Assembly: GCA_024742835.1 (NCBI GenBank)
Contig: JANSXS010000068.1
Coordinates: forward strand, 1-44,440
Length of the DNA: 44,440 bases
Reading direction: 5' to 3'
DNA from: Paracoccaceae bacterium
Lineage (GTDB): Bacteria > Pseudomonadota > Alphaproteobacteria > Rhodobacterales > Rhodobacteraceae
Numbering within the stretch: position 1 is the stretch's first letter; the number at the start of each line of letters is the position of its first letter. The translations under genes and the position numbers were made by a program. Under the pieces are notes generated by a model, which worked only from the letters and a program-made list of their open reading frames with translations, ran no database searches and was not told where the DNA came from. Below are positions 24,708-32,050 of the stretch, piece after piece.

Positions 24708-25471
24708 TGGCCACCGCAGCTGCTGACGCGGCCCCCGAAGACACCAAAGAGGTGCCCGCGCCGGGTCCGGTCAGGCTAAAGAAGACCAGTGGCAAGCGGG
24801 TGAGCAGGCAGTACCTGCTGGCCGACGATGACATCATACTTGCGGTGAACGGTACGCCCTGGAACAGGATTGGGTCCGTCACCGAGGCAATCGTGCGCGT
24901 GCTGGATCGTGGCAAACGCCCGGTGTTACTTACGGTATATCGCGACCAAAGGCTTTTCAGCCTTTTCGTGGATGCACCGATTGATTGTCAGACCGAGGTT
25001 CTGCCTGCTCAAGAGGCGCAGGGTTTGCCAAGCGACGGGCTTGCGCGTCCGGTCTGGGAGATACGCGGCATGTCGAATTTCGCCATCTTTGCCGATACTC
25101 TTGATGATGCCGATATTTTCGAGATGCGCATGTCCTTTCTGGCCATGGCCTTCCCTCCTTTCTGGCTTGTCGCGCGCAGATTATGGGCGGCGCTGGTCAG
25201 TCTGGTCTGTGTGGTTCTGACTGCTTTCATATTGAACACGGTGTTCGGAATTGTGGTCTACCTGATCCTGTGTATTTACATCAGCCGCAGACAGCACCAG
25301 CTGTTCGAGTTTGCGATGCGCAGCGAAGGCAAGCAAAAGCGCATGATCCTAGCTGCGCCTGCCGAGGCAGAGGCGCAAAAATCGGCCATGGCCTTTCACA
25401 GCGCATTCAAATTCAAGTTTCCACTTCCGGAATCGGCACAGTCTGATCCCGAAGAAGTCAGCGTCGTCTAA
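24707..25471 (+). CDS. PDZ-like plus two-helix membrane protein
   Basis: Not recognised as a named family. 254 residues. Residues ~38-85 resemble a PDZ ligand-binding core (LLADDDIILAVNGTPWNRIG, then GKRPVLLTVYRDQ), normally found in membrane proteases and scaffolds, but no protease domain is present. Two adjacent membrane helices follow at ~155-200 (ALVSLVCVVLTAFILNTVFG, then IVVYLILCIYIS), then a charged tail. Its ATG overlaps the motF-like stop, so it is translated with it and ends the long fliK operon, facing motB. A scaffold for the stator or for the MotF-like protein is an inference from position only. Confidence 0.72.
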   Translation: MATAAADAAPEDTKEVPAPGPVRLKKTSGKRVSRQYLLADDDIILAVNGTPWNRIGSVTEAIVRVLDRGKRPVLLTVYRDQRLFSLFVDAPIDCQTEVLPAQEAQGLPSDGLARPVWEIRGMSNFAIFADTLDDADIFEMRMSFLAMAFPPFWLVARRLWAALVSLVCVVLTAFILNTVFGIVVYLILCIYISRRQHQLFEFAMRSEGKQKRMILAAPAEAEAQKSAMAFHSAFKFKFPLPESAQSDPEEVSVV

Positions 25472-25585
25472 GGCGACATCACACCTATAGCCATAGCGTA
25501 GACCCAGATAGAAAACTTGCGTTTCACGCCGCCGGCTCGCCGTCAAAACTATGCCACGCTTCAAACGGACAGTCTTTTGCCCTCT

Positions 25586-25627
25586 GAAGCGTTTCGCGAA
25601 AAACCTGCATCACAGCTTTTCTTCGCA
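25586..25627. repeat. Palindromic intergenic element, copy 3
   Basis: GAAGCGTTTCGCG, AAAAACCTGCATCACAG, then TTTTCTTCGC. The left half equals the elements at 7433 and (minus strand) 3699 and 44255; the right arm is degenerate. Further partial copies of GCGTTTCRCG start at 25519 and 25649 in the same 241-base gap between convergent genes, with nothing else recognisable in it. Confidence 0.5.
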
Positions 25628-25712
25628 CACAACACTCCACCGTTGGACGCGTTTCGCGTTCGATTGGTGCCTCATGTTAAAGGCAACACTCTCTAAAAGA
25701 GCCGTGGTCGCG

Positions 25713-26954
25713 TTATTGCGCGAATTCGATTTCGACCTCGATGCGGCGGTTTCTTTCCCGCCCTTCGGCTGTCTGGTTATCAGCGATTGGACGCGTTTCA
25801 CCAAAGCTGACCGCCGACATTACACGTTCGGGGACTTCGTTGAGGGCTTCGATTTCCTGCACAACGCTCGCGGCGCGCGCCGCGGCCAGATCCCAGTTGT
25901 CACGGTAGAGCGCCCCAAAGGCGATCGGCACGTTGTCTGTGTGTCCGGCGACGACGACCTTACTTGAAGGATCATTGGTGGCATTTGCCAGTTCCGAAAC
26001 AATGGACTGCGCCTGTTCTGTCAGCACGGCAGACCCGGACGGGAACGCGCCGCCAGTGCCAAGGCTGACAAACACCTTGCCATCCCTGCGTTCCACAGTG
26101 ACAAGCCCCTGTTCAATCTCGTTACGCAGGCTGGCCTTGAGCTCGGCCTCTGCTTCACGGGCCTTCTCGTCGGCTGCGGCGATGCGGTTCATTTCTTCTG
26201 CCATGGTCGCGCCGCCGGTGGCTTCGTTCTGGCGTTCAATTTCCGACACCATGTTGATGAGGTCGCTCAGCGTCTGGTCCAGGCCGCCGAAAAGAACTTC
26301 CTGTTCGGCCTTGCCCGTCGCCAGGCCGGCAATTTCAACCGCCTGACCGACGCGTTGGAATTTCTCTATCAACTCTTGCGGGGACGAATCCTCTGCGTTC
26401 ATGTCTATGGCGACCTTGCCGTCGACAACCTCTGCTGCAATGTCGACATCCTGGCCGATCTGCTCGAGTGCAGCGGCCAGTTTCTCGGCATCGGACATAT
26501 TCTCGTTCTCGGCGATGTTCCTTGCATCTTCGCCGCCTTGACCCTCACGATCCCGCTCGCCTTCAAGCATCTTGTCCTCGCCATCCTTGTCGCGATCGTC
26601 GGATGGAATTTTCAGCTCAGGTTCGCGGATCTCTGTGGTTTCCTGTGTCATCTCATCGGTGACCGACGGTGACGGTGACGGGCTGAAATTCATGTCCAGG
26701 ACTGTCGTGCCCTTTGGTTGTTCGACCACGGGCACAATCTGTTGCACGCCGAAAGAGTCCCGCAGCGAGCCGGAAATCTGTTTGAATTTGGGCACGTTCA
26801 TTTCCGCGAAGGAAAGGATGAGAACAAAGAACGCCATGAGAAGTGTCGCGAGGTCAGCGAATGTGGCCATCCAGGCTGGAGCGCCCACGGGGGGGCACTT
26901 CGGACATTCCTCGTCTTCCTGCTCTTCTTCTTCTGCTTCTATGGCTTCGGCCAT
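25713..26954 (-). CDS. motB: Flagellar stator protein MotB (PomB-like)
   Basis: A 413-residue stator subunit. The single membrane helix follows a CPKCPP motif and holds the ion-binding Asp34 (TFADLATLLMAFF). The plug-adjacent segment FKQISGSLRDSFGVQ is close to Vibrio PomB, the sodium-type stator. The C-terminal OmpA-like domain anchors to peptidoglycan (VVVAGHTDNVPIAFG, then GETRPIADNQ, then GRERNRRIEVEIE). The linker is unusually long (~residues 65-300), acidic with helical stretches, so the protein is ~100 residues above PomB or MotB. Downstream of motA by 27 bp. Ion choice cannot be read from this alone, since R. sphaeroides proteins of this type use protons. Confidence 0.93.
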   Translation of the reverse strand: MAEAIEAEEEEQEDEECPKCPPVGAPAWMATFADLATLLMAFFVLILSFAEMNVPKFKQISGSLRDSFGVQQIVPVVEQPKGTTVLDMNFSPSPSPSVTDEMTQETTEIREPELKIPSDDRDKDGEDKMLEGERDREGQGGEDARNIAENENMSDAEKLAAALEQIGQDVDIAAEVVDGKVAIDMNAEDSSPQELIEKFQRVGQAVEIAGLATGKAEQEVLFGGLDQTLSDLINMVSEIERQNEATGGATMAEEMNRIAAADEKAREAEAELKASLRNEIEQGLVTVERRDGKVFVSLGTGGAFPSGSAVLTEQAQSIVSELANATNDPSSKVVVAGHTDNVPIAFGALYRDNWDLAAARAASVVQEIEALNEVPERVMSAVSFGETRPIADNQTAEGRERNRRIEVEIEFAQ

Positions 26955-26981
26955 GGTTTACACCTTCAGAATTGGACTAGA

Positions 26982-27743
26982 TCAGGCGGCTTCCATCTTG
27001 GCTTGCATCTTGGGCGGCAAATTCGAGATCATCTGATCCTGAATGTTCCGCGGAGATTCCCCTCGTGCGATGTTCTTCAATCCCAAAACGATCATCTCGC
27101 GATAGGTGACCTCGTAGACAGTGTAACCTTCGAGCTTGGTAAGCATCGGCATGAAAAGCACGTTGGCCACGATCGCACCGTACATGGTGGTCAACAAGGC
27201 AACGGCCATGGCAGGGCCGATCGCCTTGGGGTCATCCATGTTGCCAAGCATCAGAACGAGACCAATCAGCGTGCCGATCATGCCCATGGCTGGTGCAAGG
27301 TCGATCCACGCCTTGACCACGTTCTGGTTATTCTCATGACGAAGTTTCATAGCCTTGATTTCCTGGTTCAATTGCTGAACCAGCTTGGTTTCGTCGGCGC
27401 CATCGACCAGAAGCTGCATACCTTTTTCAAAAAACTTGTCGGGAACCTCCTGACCTTCAAGAGCCATCATGCCGTCCTTGCGGGCGATGCTTGCCAGCTC
27501 GACCATCCGTTCGATCATGACATTCTGTTTCTTGACTGGCGGAAGAAAAGCCTTTGACATGGCACCGAAACTTCCCAGGAACGTAGGAAGCGGGGTCGTA
27601 TACATGGCGGCAAAGAACGTGCCGCCAACAACGATCAGCATTGAGGGCACATCGAAGAATGGCGCAAGGCCGCCACCGACGACCATCGCCCCACCAATCA
27701 TTGCGAAAGTGCCCAAAAGGCCCACTAGAGATGCAATATCCAT
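26982..27743 (-). CDS. motA: Flagellar stator protein MotA (PomA-like)
   Basis: A 253-residue four-helix stator subunit. The conserved core DLAPAMGMIGTLIGLVLMLG, then NMDDPKAIGPAMAVALLTT, is nearly identical to Vibrio PomA and unlike E. coli MotA. The length equals PomA (253). ATG 27743 has GGAG seven bases upstream and a perfect sigma-54 promoter whose start is 29 bases before it; the longer ORF to 27992 runs through that promoter and is rejected. First gene of motA-motB, divergent from the DUF1566 gene. Confidence 0.94.
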   Translation of the reverse strand: MDIASLVGLLGTFAMIGGAMVVGGGLAPFFDVPSMLIVVGGTFFAAMYTTPLPTFLGSFGAMSKAFLPPVKKQNVMIERMVELASIARKDGMMALEGQEVPDKFFEKGMQLLVDGADETKLVQQLNQEIKAMKLRHENNQNVVKAWIDLAPAMGMIGTLIGLVLMLGNMDDPKAIGPAMAVALLTTMYGAIVANVLFMPMLTKLEGYTVYEVTYREMIVLGLKNIARGESPRNIQDQMISNLPPKMQAKMEAA

Positions 27744-27782
27744 GACGATGCTCCTGCGTTCGACCGGGTTCGGCATGAAATC

Positions 27783-27798
27783 TGCAAGTGTGGTGCCA
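27783..27798 (-). promoter_or_regulatory. Sigma-54 promoter of motA-motB
   Basis: Read on the minus strand: TGGCACC-ACAC-TTGCA, with GG (27797-27796) and GC (27785-27784) 12 bp apart. Predicted start near 27772. It puts the stator genes under RpoN control and overlaps the longest upstream ORF of the divergent DUF1566 gene, so that gene must start later. Confidence 0.85.
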
Positions 27799-27822
27799 AG
27801 TGGTTCGCGCAGGGAGGTGTTC

Positions 27823-28329
27823 TTGAAGAAATTTACAAACTTGGCAGGGCGGTTTTGCTGGTCTGGGCTGATCGCCGTCGTTCTGGCTGCCGTCGCGCCC
27901 GGCGCGCGTGCACAGGAAGGCATCACTCTCGTGGAACGGGGTCCTGTGGTGCTGGACGTGATGGGTAAGCTGGAGTGGATGCGATGCAGCATAGGTCAGG
28001 TTTGGGCTGCCGATCGCTGCGACGGGGAGCCGTTGCTCGCGCCCTTTGCAGCAGGAGAGGCGATCATCGCGCGGGCGGCGGCCAGTTCTGGCGAGGGCTG
28101 GCGCATCCCGACTCGCGCAGAGATGGAGCGCCTTTTGGTGTCAGGGGATACGTCGCCGCTGATCGATAAGCGGGTATTTCCTGATACATATCGGGGCGGT
28201 TACTGGACAGCCGATGCCAATTGGATGCTGGCTGGCAGCCGATGGATCGTAAATTTCAACTCGGGGTTCAGTTACGGCCGAGCCTTGCCACGCCAGACTT
28301 TCGCTTTCAGGCTGGTTCGTGACCGGTGA
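27823..28329 (+). CDS. Secreted DUF1566 (Lcl C-terminal) domain protein
   Basis: A 168-residue exported protein. TTG 27823 is chosen: AGGGAGG (27811-27817) lies five bases before it and the product begins with a textbook signal peptide (MKKFTNLAGRFCWSGLIAVV, cleaved after GARA). The mature part is a DUF1566/Lcl domain: LEWMRCSIGQVW, GWRIPTRAEMERLL, YRGGYWTADANW, WIVNFNSGFSYG, FAFRLVRD. This fold occurs in surface and adhesin-like proteins; no catalytic function is known to me. Two cysteines (IGQVW and GEP segments) may form a disulfide. It stands divergent from motA, so a periplasmic role near the motor is possible but unproven. Confidence 0.75.
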   Translation: MKKFTNLAGRFCWSGLIAVVLAAVAPGARAQEGITLVERGPVVLDVMGKLEWMRCSIGQVWAADRCDGEPLLAPFAAGEAIIARAAASSGEGWRIPTRAEMERLLVSGDTSPLIDKRVFPDTYRGGYWTADANWMLAGSRWIVNFNSGFSYGRALPRQTFAFRLVRDR

Positions 28330-28338
28330 TACCCGGCC

Positions 28339-28587
28339 CTAATCGTCACGTCGATCAGACCCGATAAGGTCCATGGCCGCTTTGCCAACCGCCAACAGGC
28401 CCAAGCCACCGACAAAGCAAACAGCGAGTGTCATGGTGCTTGCCCCTTCGACCAGCCCGAATGTGTCGGGGCTGAGCACATAAATCAGCGCAATGGCGAC
28501 GACTGCCATCAGAAAGAAGCGGATTACGATACACTTGTGGCACGGTGCAGCGGCTTGCGCCTGGTCGTCATCGCTTCGCTCGGTCAT
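28339..28587 (-). CDS. Small two-helix membrane protein with CxxC
   Basis: Not recognised. 82 residues: an acidic start (MTERSDDDQAQ), a PCHKC motif at residues ~15-19, then two membrane helices (IRFFLMAVVAIALIYVL and TMTLAVCFVGGLGLLAVGKA) and an acidic end. It sits alone on the minus strand between the DUF1566 gene (9 bp gap, convergent) and rpoN (divergent). No promoter was identified for it. Confidence 0.6.
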   Translation of the reverse strand: MTERSDDDQAQAAAPCHKCIVIRFFLMAVVAIALIYVLSPDTFGLVEGASTMTLAVCFVGGLGLLAVGKAAMDLIGSDRRDD

Positions 28588-28742
28588 CTTAACCCATCAT
28601 CATGTTGTTTTGGCATAAAGCAAGAAACGTGCGGGTTTGGGGCGAACCACTCTAAGGAACAGGCTGAAAAACTTAAGATGGCCCGCGACTTGACGCTGCG
28701 TCGGTATCTTGTCCTCCGAACGGTAACAGGATTCTCGACGAC

Positions 28743-30107
28743 ATGTTTCAGGTCTCGATGCAGGCGCAACTGGCGCAACGGCAGTCATTGGTTTTCACGC
28801 CGCAACTTCAGCAGGCAATCAAACTGCTGTTGCTGAACAATGTGGACCTGACAAGCTACGTAGAAAAAGCGGCCGAAGAGAACCCTTTCCTCGAAGTCAA
28901 ACTGCCAGAGGTGCCTCGCGGCATTCCAACGGTGCCGATTTCATCGGGCAGTGCGGCGGATCAGTCCGGTTATGACCCCATCGCCATGCTTGTGGATAGG
29001 TCTGGTGACACGTTCGGGGCGCAGGTATTCGCGCAAGTCGATGACTTGCTGAGCGACCAGGCTGAACGTGCAATCGGGTACGCGCTTGCCTCGCATCTTG
29101 AGCCCACGGGCTGGTTGCTGGTGCCGCTGGAGGATCTGGCGGCCAATCTGGGCGCTGATCTTTCTTTGGTCGATCAGGTCTTGCGCAAACTGCAACAGGC
29201 CGAGCCTGCGGGGCTGTTCGCTCGAAATCTGAGAGAGTGCCTAAGGCTGCAACTGCCGGCCGTTGGAGAAGACCGCGCCAGGATGCATATGCTGATTGAT
29301 CATCTGGGACTGGTGCAGCAGGGGGCGTTGCCCGAACTGCGCAGAAAACTTGATTGCAGCAAGGAACAGCTGGCTGGATATCTGCGCCAGTTGCGCCGTC
29401 TCAATCCCAAGCCGGGGCTTGAACTTGGGGGTGGCCATGCCGCCCCCCTTAGAGAGCCGGACCTGTGCGCTTTCAAGGAGGCCGAGGGCGAATGGGCTGT
29501 AGAGCTGAATAATTCGACCCTGCCTGTCATCAAGGTTAACGAGGAAATGGGCCGCAAGGTTCGCAAGCTGATCGGCAAGGACGCTGACCGTGAATTCGTA
29601 CGGGGATCTCTAGGTACCGCCAGATGGCTGACCCGAGCGATCCTGCAACGTAACGAGACCAGCATCAAGGTTGCCGCAGAAATCGTGCGCTACCAAGAGC
29701 CGTTTCTGAATGAGGGTATGCAGAAGATGCGCCCCCTCAAGCTGAAGATGATCGCCGACGCCGTAGGAGTGCATGAAAGCACGATCAGCCGCGTGACATC
29801 ATCCTTGACGATGCAAACGCCTCATGGGTGCTTTCCGCTGAAGGCGTTCTTCAGTGCCGCGATTGAGAGTGATGGGTCCGACGAGGGCGCGTCGGCTTGG
29901 GCGATCCGTAACAAAATTCGCAATATGGTCGGTGCCGAGCCGCGCAGCCGTCCGTTCAGCGATGAAAAAATCACCAGTGAACTGAACAATCAAGGCTTTC
30001 AGATCGCCCGGCGGACGGTGGCGAAATACCGCAAACTTGACCGTATTCCGTCCTCGTCTCAACGGCGCCGCAGCTATGAGATGTTGGCACCCAGTATGCG
30101 GGGTTAA
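28743..30107 (+). CDS. rpoN: RNA polymerase sigma-54 factor RpoN (flagellar copy)
   Basis: A 454-residue sigma-54. Region I is present (MQAQLAQRQSLVFTPQLQQA), followed by an acidic region II and the core-binding domain (SKEQLAGYLRQLRRLNPKPG). The helix-turn-helix is LKLKMIADAVGVHESTISRV, and the RpoN box ARRTVAKYRK is at residues 422-431 and reads the -24 element. Rhodobacter species carry several rpoN copies, one (RpoN2) dedicated to the Fla1 flagellum; its position inside this cluster, with nine sigma-54 sites nearby, makes this the flagellar copy. No sigma-54 promoter was found upstream. Its stop overlaps the stop of the convergent gene at 30104. Confidence 0.94.
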   Translation: MFQVSMQAQLAQRQSLVFTPQLQQAIKLLLLNNVDLTSYVEKAAEENPFLEVKLPEVPRGIPTVPISSGSAADQSGYDPIAMLVDRSGDTFGAQVFAQVDDLLSDQAERAIGYALASHLEPTGWLLVPLEDLAANLGADLSLVDQVLRKLQQAEPAGLFARNLRECLRLQLPAVGEDRARMHMLIDHLGLVQQGALPELRRKLDCSKEQLAGYLRQLRRLNPKPGLELGGGHAAPLREPDLCAFKEAEGEWAVELNNSTLPVIKVNEEMGRKVRKLIGKDADREFVRGSLGTARWLTRAILQRNETSIKVAAEIVRYQEPFLNEGMQKMRPLKLKMIADAVGVHESTISRVTSSLTMQTPHGCFPLKAFFSAAIESDGSDEGASAWAIRNKIRNMVGAEPRSRPFSDEKITSELNNQGFQIARRTVAKYRKLDRIPSSSQRRRSYEMLAPSMRG

Positions 30108-30586
30108 AGCGCGTCGGCGAACGTCGCGGGCGCGTTTAAAATATTGGTCAGGGTCTTGATCTCGGCGATCTCGTCAAGCCGCCACCCTCTTGGTTGGCCC
30201 AGAGACGGATCATTGCGCATGCGGAACACGAATGCCTTGAACGACGTAACGACAGTCTGACTTTTGGTCAGTTCGCGGGCTGGTGCGAGTGGGTCGAAGA
30301 AGACGCCGCGCATCTTTCGTGGCCTGCCTGATTTCTCGAAACAGATCGAGTTGTAAAGAAAACCGCTGCAATAGGGTAGCGTGTCCTCTTCTTCTAGTTC
30401 AGCGAGAAAGAACAGCATGGCTTCGGAAATACCGTACAGTTTTTCAGGTTTGCAATCCGCGTAGGATTTCAACAATGATTTTGACATCCGGTTGGCAAAT
30501 GCTTCAATCGGAAGATTGCCCTCTACAAAACGTGTGGCGACAGTGCTGCAGACGGCGTGAAGAACCCAATCGGGCGCATATGACAT
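30104..30586 (-). CDS. Unknown protein at the end of the flhA operon
   Basis: Not recognised. 160 residues, mostly helical, no signal peptide or membrane helix (ISEAMLFFLAELEEEDTLPY, SQTVVTSFKAFVFRMRNDPS, RGWRLDEIAEIKTLTNILNA). Contains Cys in VLHAVCSTV, SYADCKP, LPYCSGF and NSICFEK. It lies 48 bp after the CBS-domain gene and is probably the last gene of flhA-flhF-fliS-fliT-CBS. Convergent with rpoN, the stop codons overlapping by 4 bp. It may be an adaptor or regulatory protein; that is only a guess from size and place. Confidence 0.72.
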   Translation of the reverse strand: MSYAPDWVLHAVCSTVATRFVEGNLPIEAFANRMSKSLLKSYADCKPEKLYGISEAMLFFLAELEEEDTLPYCSGFLYNSICFEKSGRPRKMRGVFFDPLAPARELTKSQTVVTSFKAFVFRMRNDPSLGQPRGWRLDEIAEIKTLTNILNAPATFADAL

Positions 30587-30634
30587 ATCTGCGTTGCCTT
30601 TCCCAAAGCGTGAAATAACTCTGATACCAAAGTT

Positions 30635-31285
30635 TCAGCGAGTGTTCGCACCGGACACACGATGCGACGCCCTCAAGAATTCATCGTGCGTGATGAAACC
30701 AAAGTTCTTTCCATCCGCGCGCACAACGATACACTCCACCTCGCCCGTCGTGAACATAGCCTTTATCGCGGTGGATTCTACATTCGGTCCAACGGTAATT
30801 TCAGTGTTATTCAGCAGTGCGAGAAGATCCATTAGTTTGCGGTTTGACTCTGTAAGTTCAGCCAGCTTCGCATGTGCGACTTGAAGGGTCTCGACGCAGG
30901 CGACAAGCTTTCCGTCTGCACTGCAAACAGGCATGTTGCGGAATCTTTTGTCGATCATTTCCATCAAGGTGGCCTGGCAGCTTGTGTCTTCGTCTGCCGT
31001 GTACACAGAACTTGTCATGATGCGATCGACAGTCCAGTCCAGAACATCGGCCCCGGTCGAAGAAATATTTCTGACGATATCGCGCTCGGATACGATGCCA
31101 ATAACGGCACGGGCATCATCCAGAACGATAACGCCCCCCCGGTTTTCGTTCGAGATGATCCGCATGGCATCCCGCACACTACTGTGTTTGGTCAAGGTTG
31201 CCTGCGGCAAATCCACATCCACATCAATCAGGTCGCGCAGGCGCGAGCGCTTACCTTCGATGATGTCATGGGCGGTCAGGGTCAT
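30635..31285 (-). CDS. CBS-domain protein in the flhA operon
   Basis: A 216-residue soluble protein with a CBS pair: first motif ~25-75 (KHSSVRDAMRIISNENRGGV, then GIVSERDIVRNIS), second ~83-135 (RIMTSSVYTADEDTSCQATL, then MIDKRFRNMPVCSADGKLVA). After a short helix, residues ~165-210 (ECIVVRADGKNFGFITHDEF) look like a degenerate third unit. CBS pairs bind adenosine nucleotides or related ligands. No enzyme domain is fused, so it is a stand-alone sensor or adaptor. It lies 29 bp after the fliT-like gene. A link between energy state and flagellar assembly is inference. Confidence 0.86.
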   Translation of the reverse strand: MTLTAHDIIEGKRSRLRDLIDVDVDLPQATLTKHSSVRDAMRIISNENRGGVIVLDDARAVIGIVSERDIVRNISSTGADVLDWTVDRIMTSSVYTADEDTSCQATLMEMIDKRFRNMPVCSADGKLVACVETLQVAHAKLAELTESNRKLMDLLALLNNTEITVGPNVESTAIKAMFTTGEVECIVVRADGKNFGFITHDEFLRASHRVSGANTR

Positions 31286-31314
31286 TTGCGGATCTCCGGT
31301 GATGTGGAAAACGA

Positions 31315-31623
31315 TCAGTACTTTTTGTAAACTTGGAGGGCCGCCTGGCTTTTGCGCCGCGCCGACCTTGCATTTTCCATCAATCGGTAAACCCGTCTGG
31401 CGCTGTTCGTATTGCGCCGGACCAGATCGCCAAGACGAAGCCGGTCCTCTGCGGTTATGCTGGCAGAAGGCAGTTCAGTATGCTGTATCGCGCTGCCCAG
31501 GTGATCGCTGATCGCAAGGGCTTGATCGAACTCTCCGGCCTCCAGACACCGCTCTATTCTTGCCTGGGAATGCTCAAATTCAGCAAGAATGTCCTTGGCG
31601 TGGATCACGCGATTTGTTGCCAT
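31315..31623 (-). CDS. fliT: FliT-like flagellar chaperone
   Basis: A 102-residue helical protein (KDILAEFEHSQARIERCLEA, then DQALAISDHLGSAIQ) starting within the last 19 bp of fliS, the usual place of fliT, whose product is the FliD chaperone. Sequence conservation in FliT is weak, so the name rests on size, helical content and location. It is rich in Arg near the end (RRNTNSARRVYRLMENARSA). Confidence 0.6.
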   Translation of the reverse strand: MATNRVIHAKDILAEFEHSQARIERCLEAGEFDQALAISDHLGSAIQHTELPSASITAEDRLRLGDLVRRNTNSARRVYRLMENARSARRKSQAALQVYKKY

Positions 31624-31979
31624 GCGTCAAGTATCTCGCTCATGGCCCTGCGCGCCTGTGGGACGTTCGCGGTCTCGTCACGGCGCATATGTTTCAGCAG
31701 TTGCTGACGGGAATATTCATAGAGTTGAAAAAGGTTTGTCGCGATATCGCCGCCACGCTCGAAATCCAGGCTGCTTTGTAGCACGTAGATCGCCGTCAGG
31801 GCGCGTGACGAATGATGTCGGTACGCTTCGGTTGTGTGGTCCTGTGTCATTTCGACGACCGTCATGCTGCGCTTCAAACACTCCAATGTCGCTTTGACCA
31901 ACGCCTGTTTGCTCTCGACGTCGAAATCCGGTGTGCTTTGCTGGCGTTTGTACTCGCTCGCAGGACTTAACATGGACAT
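31605..31979 (-). CDS. fliS: Flagellin export chaperone FliS
   Basis: A 124-residue helical chaperone that keeps flagellin unpolymerised. The FliS hallmark is clear: ALTAIYVLQSSLDFERGGDI, then ATNLFQLYEYSRQQLL, ending SEILDAWQQIA. ATG 31979 has AGGTG seven bases ahead; ATG 31973 is also possible. It lies 71 bp after flhF and overlaps the fliT-like gene. fliD, often next to fliS, is not here. Confidence 0.93.
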   Translation of the reverse strand: MSMLSPASEYKRQQSTPDFDVESKQALVKATLECLKRSMTVVEMTQDHTTEAYRHHSSRALTAIYVLQSSLDFERGGDIATNLFQLYEYSRQQLLKHMRRDETANVPQARRAMSEILDAWQQIA

Positions 31980-32050
31980 GAATGCACCTGTTTATGATTG
32001 TGTTCCTGTACAGTAACGACAGCAAGGCGGATCTGTTTAGGCCACCTTGG

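Noticed and set aside
27744..27992. N-terminal extension of MotA
   Set aside because: It runs through the motA promoter; the protein from ATG 27743 has exactly the PomA length and start.
28679..28695. Sigma-54-like site before rpoN (TGGCCCG-CGAC-TTGAC)
   Set aside because: The essential GC of the -12 element is GA, so autoregulation by sigma-54 is not supported.
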